From positions 1 to 41,669 of the forward strand of contig NZ_WMBA01000071.1 of NCBI RefSeq assembly GCF_009707865.1: a stretch of 41,669 nucleotides of DNA, read 5' to 3'. Positions 30,298 to 39,197 of the stretch are shown piece by piece. The notes beneath the pieces are model-generated. The model was not told the origin of the DNA. It saw only the letters and a program-made list of their open reading frames with translations, and did no database searches. The first letter of the stretch is position 1; the number at the start of each line of letters is the position of its first letter. The stretch is from Amycolatopsis pithecellobii. GTDB taxonomy: Bacteria > Actinomycetota > Actinomycetes > Mycobacteriales > Pseudonocardiaceae. A program made the position numbers and the translations under genes.

Positions 30298-33033
30298 TCA
30301 GTGCGCGGCGTCGTTCCACGAGCGGCCGAAACCCACCGAGACCTCCAGGGGCACGGCCAGCTCGCACGCGGCGCCCATCTGCTTGCGCACCAACGCTTCC
30401 ACCTCCGGGTGTTCCCCGTCGGCGACCTCCAGCACCAGCTCGTCGTGCACCTGCAGCAACAACCTGCTGTGCAACCGCGATTCCTTCAGGGCCCGCTGCA
30501 CGCCCAGCATCGCGACCTTGATGATGTCCGCCGCGCTGCCCTGGATCGGGGCGTTGAGTGCCATCCGCTCGGCCATCTCGCGGCGCTGCCGGTTGTCACT
30601 GTTGAGATCGGGCAGATAGCGCCGCCTGCCGAAGATCGTTTCGGTGTAGCCGGTCTTGGCCGCCTCCAGCACCACGTTCTGCAGGTAGTCCCGCACCCCG
30701 CCGAACCGCTCGAAGTAGTCGTCCATCAGCGCGCGCGCCTCTTCGGTGGTGATGCGCAGCTGGTTCGACAGACCGTAGGCCGACAACCCGTAGGCGAGGC
30801 CGTAGTTCATCGCCTTGATCTTCGCTCGCTGGGCGCCGGTGACCTCCGCCGGCTCGCACGAGAACACCTTCGCCGCGGTGGCGGCGTGGAAATCGAAACC
30901 CGACTGGAAAGCCTCGATCAGCGCGGCATCCTCGGACAGGTGCGCCATGATCCGCATCTCGATCTGGCTGTAGTCCGCGGTCATCAGTTCCGTGTACCCG
31001 GCGCCGACGACGAACGCGTCACGGATGCGGCGGCCCTCGTCGGTGCGGATCGGGATGTTCTGCAGGTTCGGATCGACCGACGACAGCCGGCCCGTGGCCG
31101 CGATGGTCTGGTGCAACGTGGTGTGGATGCGCCCGTCGGCGGCGATCGACTTGATCAGGCCCTCGACGGTGACCCGCAGCCGGGTCGCGTCCCGGTGTTC
31201 CAGCAGATGCTGCAGGAACGGGTGCTCGGTCTTCTCGAACAACGTCTGCAACGCGTCGGCGTCAGTGGTGTAACCGGTCTTAGTGCGTTTGGTCTTGGGC
31301 ATCTGCAGCTCGTCGAACAGTACGACCTGCAACTGCTTCGGCGAACCGAGGTTGATCTGCTTGCCGATCACCCGGAACGCGTCCGCTTCGGCCTGGCGCA
31401 CCCGGCTCGCGTAGTGCTGCTCCAGGTCGGTCAGCTGCTCGATGTCCACCGCGACCCCGGCGGCCTCCAGCTCGGTGATGACCTCCAGCAGCGGCAGCTC
31501 CATCTCCTGCAGCAGCCGGGTGCCGCCGATCTTGTCCAGCTCGGTGATCAGCGCATCGGCCAGTTCCGCGACGGCCCGCGCCTTGACCAGCTCGGCCTGC
31601 ACCAATTTCACGTCACCGTCGTCGCCGTCCAGCAGCGACAGCTGACCATCGTCCTCGTCGGCCTCGGAGCGCAGCTCGCGATGCAGGTACCGCAGCACGA
31701 GATCGTCCAGCTCGAAGGAACGCTGCCCCGGGCGCACGAGATACGCCGCGAGCGCGGTGTCCAGGTGCAGCCCGGCGAACGTCCAGCCACGCGCGAGCAC
31801 GGCGTGCAGCGAGATCTTGAGCGAGTGGCCGACCTTGCGCATCTTCGGGTCGGCGAGCCAGGCCGCGAGCGCCCTCTCGTCCTGTTCGTCCATAGTGGAC
31901 AGATCGACGTACGCGCCCTGACCGTCCGCCGCGGCGAACGAGAGTGACTGCGCGTCGGCCGACACCGAGGCGCCGCTGGTGCGGAACGACAGCCCGACCG
32001 GTTCACCGGGCTGGACGTGCTCGGCGAGCCAGGCGGTGAGCCCGCCGGTGGGCAACGCCGACCCCGCGACCTCGAAACCCTCGTCGGCTTCCGGCTCGGC
32101 GCTCTGCAGCGTCGCGAACAGCCGGTCCCGCAGGACCCGGAACTCCAGCTCGTCGAACAGCCGGTGCACTGCGTCCCGGTCCCAAGGATGCAGGTTCAGC
32201 TCGTCCGGCGTGACGTCGAGGGGCACGGTCCGGACCAGTTCGGTCAGCTCGCGGTTGAGCGTGACCGACGACAGGTGCGCCCGCAGCGCGTCCCCGACCT
32301 TGCCCTTCACCTCGTCGACGCGGTCGATCAGGGTGGCCAGCGAGCCGAACTGCTGGATCCACTTGGTGGCGGTCTTCTCCCCCACCCCCGGGATACCGGG
32401 CAGGTTGTCCGACGGGTCGCCGCGCAGCGCCGCGAAATCCGGGTACTGCTCGGGCGAAAGACCGTACTTGCCCTGCACACCCGCCGGGTCGAACCGGACG
32501 AGATCGGAGACACCCTTGCGCGGGTACAGCACCGTCACCGAGTCGCTGACCAGCTGCAGCGCGTCCCGGTCACCGGTACAGATGAGCACGTCGAAGTCCT
32601 CGTCGACGGCCTGCGTGGTGAGGGTGGCGATGAGGTCGTCGGCCTCGAAGCCCTCCTTGTCCAGCACCGGGATGCCGAGCACGCCGAGCACTTCCTTGAC
32701 GAGGTCCACCTGGCCGCGGAACTCGTCCGGCGTCTGGGAACGGCCCGCCTTGTATTCGGTGTAGCGCTCCGAGCGGAACGTCTGCCGTGACACGTCGAAC
32801 GCCACCGCCAGGTGCGTCGGCTGCTCGTCGCGCAGCAGGTTGATGAGCATGGACGTGAACCCGAAGACGGCGTTGGTGGTCTGGCCGGTCTTGGTCTTGA
32901 AGTTCTCCGCCGGCAGCGCGAAAAAGGCGCGGTAGGCCATCGAATGGCCGTCGATCAGCAACAGCCGCGGCCGGTCGGCCGGCGCGGTTTTCACTGTGGC
33001 GTTCGCTACGGATCGGTTCTGACTGGGGCTCAC
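30298..33033 (-). CDS. polA: DNA polymerase I
   Basis: A 911-residue family A polymerase. Residues about 20-310 are the 5'-3' exonuclease/flap domain (LLLIDGHSMAYRAFFALP, FEADDLIATL, CTGDRDALQLV, GIPGVGEKTATKW). Residues about 320-530 are the 3'-5' exonuclease-like domain, which lacks the D-x-E proofreading motif, as usual in actinobacteria. The polymerase domain follows: DYSQIEMRIMAHLSEDAALI (motif A), RAKIKAMNYGLAYGLSAYGL (O helix) and LLQVHDELVLEV (motif C). Tyr replaces E. coli Phe762 in the O helix, which in family A polymerases favours dideoxynucleotide acceptance. The GTG at 33033 has no clear ribosome-binding site. Same strand as rpsA, about 7 kb upstream of it. Confidence 0.98.
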   Translation of the reverse strand: MSPSQNRSVANATVKTAPADRPRLLLIDGHSMAYRAFFALPAENFKTKTGQTTNAVFGFTSMLINLLRDEQPTHLAVAFDVSRQTFRSERYTEYKAGRSQTPDEFRGQVDLVKEVLGVLGIPVLDKEGFEADDLIATLTTQAVDEDFDVLICTGDRDALQLVSDSVTVLYPRKGVSDLVRFDPAGVQGKYGLSPEQYPDFAALRGDPSDNLPGIPGVGEKTATKWIQQFGSLATLIDRVDEVKGKVGDALRAHLSSVTLNRELTELVRTVPLDVTPDELNLHPWDRDAVHRLFDELEFRVLRDRLFATLQSAEPEADEGFEVAGSALPTGGLTAWLAEHVQPGEPVGLSFRTSGASVSADAQSLSFAAADGQGAYVDLSTMDEQDERALAAWLADPKMRKVGHSLKISLHAVLARGWTFAGLHLDTALAAYLVRPGQRSFELDDLVLRYLHRELRSEADEDDGQLSLLDGDDGDVKLVQAELVKARAVAELADALITELDKIGGTRLLQEMELPLLEVITELEAAGVAVDIEQLTDLEQHYASRVRQAEADAFRVIGKQINLGSPKQLQVVLFDELQMPKTKRTKTGYTTDADALQTLFEKTEHPFLQHLLEHRDATRLRVTVEGLIKSIAADGRIHTTLHQTIAATGRLSSVDPNLQNIPIRTDEGRRIRDAFVVGAGYTELMTADYSQIEMRIMAHLSEDAALIEAFQSGFDFHAATAAKVFSCEPAEVTGAQRAKIKAMNYGLAYGLSAYGLSNQLRITTEEARALMDDYFERFGGVRDYLQNVVLEAAKTGYTETIFGRRRYLPDLNSDNRQRREMAERMALNAPIQGSAADIIKVAMLGVQRALKESRLHSRLLLQVHDELVLEVADGEHPEVEALVRKQMGAACELAVPLEVSVGFGRSWNDAAH

Positions 33034-33095
33034 GGGAGCGAGTCTAGGGTGAGGGTCTGACAGTCTCGCCCCTCGTATCGCCTTAGGAGCCGTGC

Positions 33096-33515
33096 GTGAC
33101 CGAACAAGTGTCGGAAGTGAGCTCGGAAGTGAACGTTGCCGAGCAGCAGCTCAACGACAAGATCGGCCTACGGCTGGTGGAGGCGGGACCGGAGCGGGTG
33201 GTCGGCACGATGCCGGTGGACGGCAACCGTCAGCCGTACGGGTTACTGCACGGCGGGGCCAACGCGGTGCTCGCCGAGGCGCTGGGCTCGACCGTGGCGG
33301 CGCTCAGCGCCGGGCCGGACAAGCTGGTGCTGGGCTTCGAGCTGTCCTGCACGCACCACCGCGGGGTGCGCGAAGGCCTGATCACCGGGACGGCGGTCCC
33401 GGTGCACGTCGGCCGCGGCACCATCACCGCGGAGATCGTGCTGACCGACGAAGCCGGCCGGCGTACCTGCACCGCCCGGCTCAGCTGCATCGTGCGGGAC
33501 CGGCCCCCGGCGTAA
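33096..33515 (+). CDS. Hotdog-fold acyl-CoA thioesterase (PaaI-like)
   Basis: A 139-residue single hotdog domain: GNRQPYGLLHGGANAVLAEA carries the HGG motif and the catalytic acid on the following helix, then VLGFELSCTHHRGVREG. It should hydrolyse an aryl- or acyl-CoA (PaaI/menaquinone DHNA-CoA type); the substrate is unknown. The GTG at 33096 follows TAGGAG. Divergent from polA with 62 bp between starts; a hairpin follows the stop. Confidence 0.92.
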   Translation: MTEQVSEVSSEVNVAEQQLNDKIGLRLVEAGPERVVGTMPVDGNRQPYGLLHGGANAVLAEALGSTVAALSAGPDKLVLGFELSCTHHRGVREGLITGTAVPVHVGRGTITAEIVLTDEAGRRTCTARLSCIVRDRPPA

Positions 33516-33544
33516 CCCGTCACATATACCCCTGTGGAGGCAGC

Positions 33545-33568
33545 CCGCCCTACCCTCCTGGAGGGCGG
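33545..33568 (+). terminator. Hairpin after the thioesterase gene
   Basis: CCGCCCT/AGGGCGG stem, with an alternative inner CCCTCC/GGAGGG fold. It lies 30 bp beyond the thioesterase stop and 31 bp before the kinase start. No T-run. Confidence 0.4.
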
Positions 33569-33598
33569 CGCCCCTTGGCCTTCACTTAAGGTGTCGCG

Positions 33599-34711
33599 GT
33601 GCGCCCGAACCTGCGGACGATCTGGATCGACGTGCTGCTCGCCGTCGTGCTGACCACGCTCCTGCTGGCCACGCAGATCGGCTACTACGCCGACCGGCTC
33701 CGGTGGTTCGACTACGTACTGCTGGTGCTGACCTCCGCGCCGGTCGCGCTGCGCCACCAGTTCCCCGTGCTGACCCTGTGCACGATGGCCGGCGCCGAAC
33801 TGACGTATGCCCTCGCCGGCGGCGTGCTCAACAACGTGGGGCTGAGCCTGCTCGTGGGCATGTTCTCGGTGGGCAACCTGCGGCGGATCCGGACGGCGGC
33901 GACGGTCTGGCTGCTCGCCACCGTCGCGGTGGTGGTGAGCGCGCGGGTCTCCGGCAGCAGCGCGCAGAGCTGGCCGGAGGCCGTCCAGGCCGCGGTCGCG
34001 TTCTTCTGCGTGTGGATGCTGGGCGAAGGCAGCAAACGCTGGTCCCAGCGCGCCGCGCGCCTGGCCAGGCAGGCAGCGCAGGCCGTCGCCGACGAGCGGG
34101 TGCGGATCGCTCGCGAACTGCACGACATCGTCGCCCACCACATGTCGGTGATCTCCCTGCAGGCCGGGCTGGCGCGGTACGTCATCGACACCGACCCGCC
34201 CACCGCTCGCGCCGCGATCGCGACCGTCGGCGATTCGAGCCGCGAAGCGCTCGGCGAACTGCGCCGGCTGCTCGATGTGCTGCGCGTCGAGCAGGACAAC
34301 GAACCGGCCGACGGCTACCGCCAGCCTGGACTGTCCTCATTGGACGATCTGGTGGAACGCACCCGTAGCGCGGGCCTTCCGGTCAAGGTCGTCACCACCG
34401 GCACGCCACACGAACTGCCGGCGGGACCGGACCTGTGCGCCTATCGCGTCGCACAGGAATCCCTCACGAATGTACTCAAACACGCAGGTCCGGCTGCGGC
34501 CAAAGTGGAGCTCGACTACAGTGAGCGAGCACTCACGCTGACGGTCACCGACAACGGCCAGGCCAAGCCCGCCTCGTCGCCGAACTCGCACGGGATTCGC
34601 GGGATGCGGGAACGGGCGGAACTCTACGGCGGGGTTCTCACCGCGGGTCCGATGGCGACCGGGGGTTTCCGCGTGCGGCTGCGCTTACCGGTGAACAAGG
34701 AGCGAGCATGA
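33599..34711 (+). CDS. Two-component sensor histidine kinase (NarL/DesK type)
   Basis: A 370-residue membrane kinase. Four to five helices occupy residues about 8-145 with no large outer domain. The HisKA_3 dimerisation segment follows ([20 protein letters not shown], phospho-acceptor H175), then a HATPase: [25 protein letters not shown] and [16 protein letters not shown]. The stimulus is unknown; the lack of a sensor domain points to a membrane or intramembrane signal. GTG at 33599. It overlaps the response regulator gene by 4 bp (ATGA). Confidence 0.95.
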   Translation: MRPNLRTIWIDVLLAVVLTTLLLATQIGYYADRLRWFDYVLLVLTSAPVALRHQFPVLTLCTMAGAELTYALAGGVLNNVGLSLLVGMFSVGNLRRIRTAATVWLLATVAVVVSARVSGSSAQSWPEAVQAAVAFFCVWMLGEGSKRWSQRAARLARQAAQAVADERVRIARELHDIVAHHMSVISLQAGLARYVIDTDPPTARAAIATVGDSSREALGELRRLLDVLRVEQDNEPADGYRQPGLSSLDDLVERTRSAGLPVKVVTTGTPHELPAGPDLCAYRVAQESLTNVLKHAGPAAAKVELDYSERALTLTVTDNGQAKPASSPNSHGIRGMRERAELYGGVLTAGPMATGGFRVRLRLPVNKERA

Positions 34712-35382
34712 CGATCCGTGTACTGGTCGCCGATGACCAGGCCCTGATCCGGACAGGGCTGGTGGCACTGCTGGCCGCCGCGCCAGGGCTGGAGTCCGTC
34801 GGCGAGGCCGAGGACGGGGCGCGGGCCGTGGCGCTGGCCGCCGAACTGGAGCCGGACGTGGTGCTGATGGACATCAAAATGCCCGTACTGGACGGGATCG
34901 GCGCCGCCAGCCGGATCCTCACCGCCTCGCCGCGGACCCGGATCATCGTGCTGACCACCTTCGACATCCCCGAATACGTCTACACCGCGCTCACCGACGG
35001 CGCGGCCGGCTTTCTGCTCAAGGACACGCCACCGGACGCCATCCTCGCCGCGGTGCACGCGGTCCATGCCGGTGACACATTGGTCTCCCCCAGCATCACC
35101 CGCAAACTGGTCGAAACCTATGCGCACCACCATCGTGCGACGGTGATCGGTGACAGCACCGAACTGGACCGGCTGACCCCACGCGAGACCGATGTGCTGC
35201 GGCTGGTCGGAAACGGGTTCAGCAACGCCGAAATCGCGGAACGCCTGCGGTTGTCCGAAGCCACGGTCAAAACGCATGTCAAGCACACCATGGCCAAGCT
35301 CAACCTCACCAGCCGCGCCCAGGCGGTCGTCGTCGCCTACGAGACCGGGCTGGTCGTGCCCACGGCGGCGAGGAACGGCTGA
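34708..35382 (+). CDS. Response regulator, NarL/LuxR type
   Basis: A 224-residue response regulator. The receiver has acidic VADDQ, phospho-acceptor D55 in LMDIKMP, and Lys in FLLKDTPP. The C-terminal LuxR-type helix-turn-helix reads [20 protein letters not shown], then [20 protein letters not shown]. The cognate kinase precedes it. Targets cannot be read from the window; the convergent liv operon is on the other strand. Confidence 0.96.
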   Translation: MTIRVLVADDQALIRTGLVALLAAAPGLESVGEAEDGARAVALAAELEPDVVLMDIKMPVLDGIGAASRILTASPRTRIIVLTTFDIPEYVYTALTDGAAGFLLKDTPPDAILAAVHAVHAGDTLVSPSITRKLVETYAHHHRATVIGDSTELDRLTPRETDVLRLVGNGFSNAEIAERLRLSEATVKTHVKHTMAKLNLTSRAQAVVVAYETGLVVPTAARNG

Positions 35383-35384
35383 GT

Positions 35385-35413
35385 GACGGGACACCCGCGC
35401 CGGGTGCCCCGTC
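35385..35413. terminator. Bidirectional terminator between the response regulator and livF
   Basis: A 13-bp stem GACGGGACACCCG/CGGGTGCCCCGTC with one A/C mismatch and a 3-base loop. It starts 3 bp after the response regulator stop, in the 39-bp gap to the convergent livF. Confidence 0.75.
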
Positions 35414-35421
35414 GCGACGTG

Positions 35422-36135
35422 TCAGCCGACGCCGAGATAGGCCTCTTTGATGGAGCTGTCGGCCAGCAGTTCCCGGCCCGGCCCCTGCCGCGTGATGCGG
35501 CCGGTCTCGAGCACGTAGGCCCGGTCCGCGCGGGAAAGCGCCTGCTGCGCGTTCTGCTCGACCAGCAGGACCGTGGTGCCCTGCTGGTTGATTTCGGTGA
35601 TGATGCGGAAGATCTGCGCGATGAACTGCGGCGCCAGCCCCATCGACGGCTCGTCGAGCAGCAGCAGTTTCGGCTTGGCCATCAGCGCCCGGCCGATCGC
35701 GAGCATCTGTTGTTCGCCACCGGAAAGCGTGCCACCCTGCTGCGAACGCCGCTCCTGCAAACGCGGGAACAGGTGGAACACCCGCTCCAGATCGGCCGGC
35801 AGGTTCTTCCGGTCCTTGCGGGCATACGCACCCATGTCGAGGTTCTCGGCGACCGTCATGCCGGGGAACACCCCGCGGCCTTCGGGCACCTGCGAAATCC
35901 CCCGCACGACACGCAGATCCGCGCGCAGCTTGGTGATGTCCTCACCGGCGAACGTGATCGACCCGGCGGACAACGGCCGGATCCCGGAAATCGCCCGCAT
36001 AGTGGTCGACTTCCCGGCCCCGTTGGCGCCGATCAGCGCGACGATCTCGCCCTCGCCGACGGTGATGGACAGCTCCGATACGGCCTGGATCCGGCCGTAG
36101 TGCACCGAAACGCCGGACAGCTCAAGCAACGTCAT
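35422..36135 (-). CDS. livF: Branched-chain amino acid ABC transporter, ATP-binding protein LivF
   Basis: A 237-residue ABC ATPase. Walker A is LIGANGAGKSTTMRAISG, the signature GTLSGGEQQMLAIGRALMAK, Walker B LLLLDEPSMGLAP and the switch His region LLVEQNAQQ. The Q-rich LivF pattern (VPEGRGVFPGMTVAENL) separates it from LivG. Last gene of the livKHMGF run; its ATG overlaps livG by 14 bp. Confidence 0.97.
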   Translation of the reverse strand: MTLLELSGVSVHYGRIQAVSELSITVGEGEIVALIGANGAGKSTTMRAISGIRPLSAGSITFAGEDITKLRADLRVVRGISQVPEGRGVFPGMTVAENLDMGAYARKDRKNLPADLERVFHLFPRLQERRSQQGGTLSGGEQQMLAIGRALMAKPKLLLLDEPSMGLAPQFIAQIFRIITEINQQGTTVLLVEQNAQQALSRADRAYVLETGRITRQGPGRELLADSSIKEAYLGVG

Positions 36136-37039
36136 CGTCAGGCACCCCCAGATACGCGGCGACCACCGCCGGGTTCTCCCGGATCTCGGCCGGCAGCCCG
36201 TCGGCGATCTTCTTCCCGAACTCCAGCACCACGATCCGGTCCGTGACCCCCATGACGAGCTTCATGTCGTGCTCGATGAGCAGCACCGTGTAGCCGTCGG
36301 CGCGGATCTTGCGGATCAGCGCCATCAGCTGGTCCTTCTCCGCCGGGTTGAACCCCGCGGCCGGTTCGTCGAGACACAGCAGTTTCGGCTCGGTGGCCAG
36401 TGCCCGCGCGATCTCCAGCCGCCGCTGGTAGCCATACGGCAGGTTCTTGGCCTTGTCCGCGGCCCGGTCGGCGATGCCAACGAACTCCAGCAGCGCCATC
36501 GCCCTGTCCACGGCCTGCCGTTCCTCACGGTGGTGCCGGGGCAGCCGGAGCAACGCGCCGACCACACTCGTCTTCGCCCGTGCGTCGGCACCGACCACGA
36601 CGTTCTCCAGCGCCGTCATCTCACCGAACAGCCGGATGTTCTGGAAGGTACGGGCGATACCGCGCTGGGTGATCTTGTGCCGGGACGCCTTGCCCAGCGG
36701 CTTGTCCTCCAGCAGCACCTGCCCGGACGTCGGCCGGTACACCCCGGTCATCGCGTTGAAGCAGGTGGTCTTGCCGGCCCCGTTCGGCCCGATCAGGCCG
36801 AGGATCTCCCCGCGGCGGATCCCGAAGGACACCGAGTCCAGCGCGGTCAGCCCACCGAACCGCAGTGTCACGTCACGCAGTTCGAGCAGGGTCGCGCCCA
36901 CCTCGACCTGGATTTCGCGATCGGGAGCGACGGCGTCGGCGACCTCCGCTTCGTGCTCGGCGCGCTGTTGCGCGCTCATGTGGGCGACCTCGGCGACGAG
37001 CCCGCCCACTTCCCTGGTCTCCTCGTTCGGGTTCGTCAT
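36122..37039 (-). CDS. livG: Branched-chain amino acid ABC transporter, ATP-binding protein LivG
   Basis: A 305-residue ABC ATPase. Walker A is [18 protein letters not shown], the signature [20 protein letters not shown], and Walker [20 protein letters not shown]. The LivG-type [20 protein letters not shown] is present. It has an extra acidic N-terminal stretch of about 48 residues before the usual domain start (rich in Glu/Ala), not seen in typical LivG. The ATG at 37039 overlaps the livM stop by 4 bp. Confidence 0.96.
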   Translation of the reverse strand: MTNPNEETREVGGLVAEVAHMSAQQRAEHEAEVADAVAPDREIQVEVGATLLELRDVTLRFGGLTALDSVSFGIRRGEILGLIGPNGAGKTTCFNAMTGVYRPTSGQVLLEDKPLGKASRHKITQRGIARTFQNIRLFGEMTALENVVVGADARAKTSVVGALLRLPRHHREERQAVDRAMALLEFVGIADRAADKAKNLPYGYQRRLEIARALATEPKLLCLDEPAAGFNPAEKDQLMALIRKIRADGYTVLLIEHDMKLVMGVTDRIVVLEFGKKIADGLPAEIRENPAVVAAYLGVPDDDVA

Positions 37040-38115
37040 CGGTTACTCCCTGCCGGTCCGCTGGCAAGTGCGCTGTCACCGCTGAGCTGCTCGCCGCGGC
37101 CGATGAGCCGCCGGTAGGCCTGGCGGCCACGGGCGAGCAGGCGCTGGCGGGCACCGAGCAGGCCCTGCGGACGGAAGATCATCAGGATGATCAGCGCGAT
37201 ACCGAAGATGAGGTAGTTGTAGTCGGCGATCTGCACGAACCGCAGCGGCAGATAGGCGACCACCACCGCACCGAGCAGCACCCCGACCTTGTTGCCCGCC
37301 CCGCCCAGCACGACTGCGGCGAGGAACAGCATCGAAGTGACCACGTCGAACGACTGGTTGTTCACGAAGCCGAGTTTCCCGGCGTAGATCGAACCCGAAA
37401 GCCCACCGATCGCGGCGCCGATCACGAACGCCCAGATCTTGAACTTGTAGGTCGCCACCCCCATGATCTCCGCGACGTCCTCGTCCTCGCGGATCGCGAC
37501 CCAGGCGCGGCCGGCTCTCGACCGTTCCAGGTTTCCCACCAGCAGCAGGATCCCGACGATGATCGTGACGGTGAACCAGTACCACTGGGTGGGGTTGGCG
37601 AAGAACGGCTGGCCGGCGTTGTTGGTGCCGACCCGTTCGAACCCGGACTGGCCGCGCAACGGCGTCACGTTGTCGGCGAGCAGGCGGATGATCTCGCCGA
37701 ACCCGAGGGTCACGATAGCCAGATAGTCACCGCGCAACCGCAAAGTCGGGGTGCCGAGGATGACCCCGAAGATCATCGTGATCACCATCGCGAGCGGCAG
37801 CGTCCACAGATAGGGCAGCTTGTGCAGCGACGAGTTCGGGGAGGTGAACAACGCCGCCACATACGCGCCGACCGCGAAGAACCCGACATATCCCAGGTCC
37901 AGCAGACCCGCCTGCCCCACCACGACGTTGAGGCCGACGGCGACGAGCGCATATCGGGCCACATCGAACATCGCGGTCGGGAAGTCCGTGCCGGTGGTGG
38001 CCAGGATCGGCGGGTTGAGCACCGGCAGGAAGTAGATCAGCACCAGCAGCGGGATGAGCATCGCCCACTGCGCGGGACGGGGCAGACTGTTCCAGCGTTC
38101 CCTGATGTTGTTCAT
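37036..38115 (-). CDS. livM: Branched-chain amino acid ABC transporter, permease LivM
   Basis: A 359-residue permease with about ten helices. Family hallmarks: [56 protein letters not shown], and the ATPase-contacting loop around [19 protein letters not shown]. Together with LivH it forms the channel. ATGA overlaps at both ends show tight coupling within the operon. Confidence 0.96.
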   Translation of the reverse strand: MNNIRERWNSLPRPAQWAMLIPLLVLIYFLPVLNPPILATTGTDFPTAMFDVARYALVAVGLNVVVGQAGLLDLGYVGFFAVGAYVAALFTSPNSSLHKLPYLWTLPLAMVITMIFGVILGTPTLRLRGDYLAIVTLGFGEIIRLLADNVTPLRGQSGFERVGTNNAGQPFFANPTQWYWFTVTIIVGILLLVGNLERSRAGRAWVAIREDEDVAEIMGVATYKFKIWAFVIGAAIGGLSGSIYAGKLGFVNNQSFDVVTSMLFLAAVVLGGAGNKVGVLLGAVVVAYLPLRFVQIADYNYLIFGIALIILMIFRPQGLLGARQRLLARGRQAYRRLIGRGEQLSGDSALASGPAGSNR

Positions 38116-39119
38116 ACCCGCGCCTTCCCCAGCGACTCACCGAGAATCCCGGTCGGCCGGAACATCAGCACGATGACCAGCACCACGAACGCGACGATGT
38201 CCTTCCACTCACCACCGAACAGCGACTGGCCGTAGTTCTCCACCAGACCCAGCACGAACCCGCCGAGCAGCGCGCCACGCAGGTTGCCGATACCGCCGAG
38301 CACGGCGGCGGTGAACGCCTTGATCCCCAGCAGGAACCCGCCGTTGTAGATGGCGCCCTGCGGGATCTTCATCATGTAGAACAGGGCCGCCGCACCGGCC
38401 AGCAGACCGCCGACGAGGAACGTCACCACGATGACCCGTTCCTTGTTCACGCCCATCAGCGTCGCGGTATCGGGATCCTGTGCCACGGCACGGATTCCGC
38501 GCCCGAGGCGGGTTTTGTTCACGAAATAGTCCGCGACGAACCACAGCAGCACGGCGGCCACGAAGATGATGATGTCGCGGTTGGTCACCACGGCCCCGAA
38601 GATCCGGAACAGCGGTTGTGGTTGCAGCAGCCGGATCTGTGGCTGCTGGTTCAGCCCGAAGATCAGCTTGAGCGCCTGCTGGATCGCGAACGACGCGCCG
38701 ATCGCGGTGATCAGGAAGACCAGCCGTGGCGCGTTGCGGTTGCGCAGCGGCCGGTACGCCACCCGTTCCAGGCCGACGGCGACCGCACCGGATACGGCCA
38801 TCGCGGCGATGGCCGCCAGCAGCAGATAGGCGATCACTTCGATGACCGAAAGGTGGGGATCGGAGCCGGGCCGGAAACCCAGCAGGTAGAAGGTGATCCA
38901 CGTGGCGAAGGTGCCGACGATGAACACCTCGGAGTGGGCGAAGTTGATGAGTTTGAGAACACCGTAGACAAGGGTGTAGCCCAGCGCGATGAGGGCGTAG
39001 ATGCCGCCCTGCGCCAGGCCGTCGATGGTGTTGTTCCAGAACTGGTTTGCCAGGCCGTGGACGTCGAACTGTATCCAGCTGTCGGTCTGGGTCAGGACAG
39101 CGGTGGTCGCGGGGTGCAA
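38112..39119 (-). CDS. livH: Branched-chain amino acid ABC transporter, permease LivH
   Basis: A 335-residue permease with about eight helices. Recognisable are NTIDGLAQGGIYALIALGYT, LVYGVLKLINFAHSEVFIVG, the coupling loop TRLGRGIRAVAQDPDTATLM and FTAAVLGGIGNLRGALLGGF. The TTG at 39119 is the most upstream start that fits and has a poor ribosome-binding site. A strong hairpin separates it from livK, so it is likely expressed below livK. Confidence 0.95.
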   Translation of the reverse strand: MHPATTAVLTQTDSWIQFDVHGLANQFWNNTIDGLAQGGIYALIALGYTLVYGVLKLINFAHSEVFIVGTFATWITFYLLGFRPGSDPHLSVIEVIAYLLLAAIAAMAVSGAVAVGLERVAYRPLRNRNAPRLVFLITAIGASFAIQQALKLIFGLNQQPQIRLLQPQPLFRIFGAVVTNRDIIIFVAAVLLWFVADYFVNKTRLGRGIRAVAQDPDTATLMGVNKERVIVVTFLVGGLLAGAAALFYMMKIPQGAIYNGGFLLGIKAFTAAVLGGIGNLRGALLGGFVLGLVENYGQSLFGGEWKDIVAFVVLVIVLMFRPTGILGESLGKARV

Positions 39120-39147
39120 GGGTTCACTCTATTCCCGGGTACGGATC

Positions 39148-39183
39148 AGGCATGCGCGCGACGTGTGTGCCGCGCGCATGCCT
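39148..39183 (-). terminator. Intercistronic hairpin between livK and livH
   Basis: A perfect 13-bp stem AGGCATGCGCGCG/CGCGCGCATGCCT with a 10-base loop, 14 bp beyond the livK stop. It has no T-run. It probably stabilises the livK message and limits read-through into livHMGF, giving an excess of binding protein. Confidence 0.75.
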
Positions 39184-39197
39184 GTCGTCTGTCGTGT

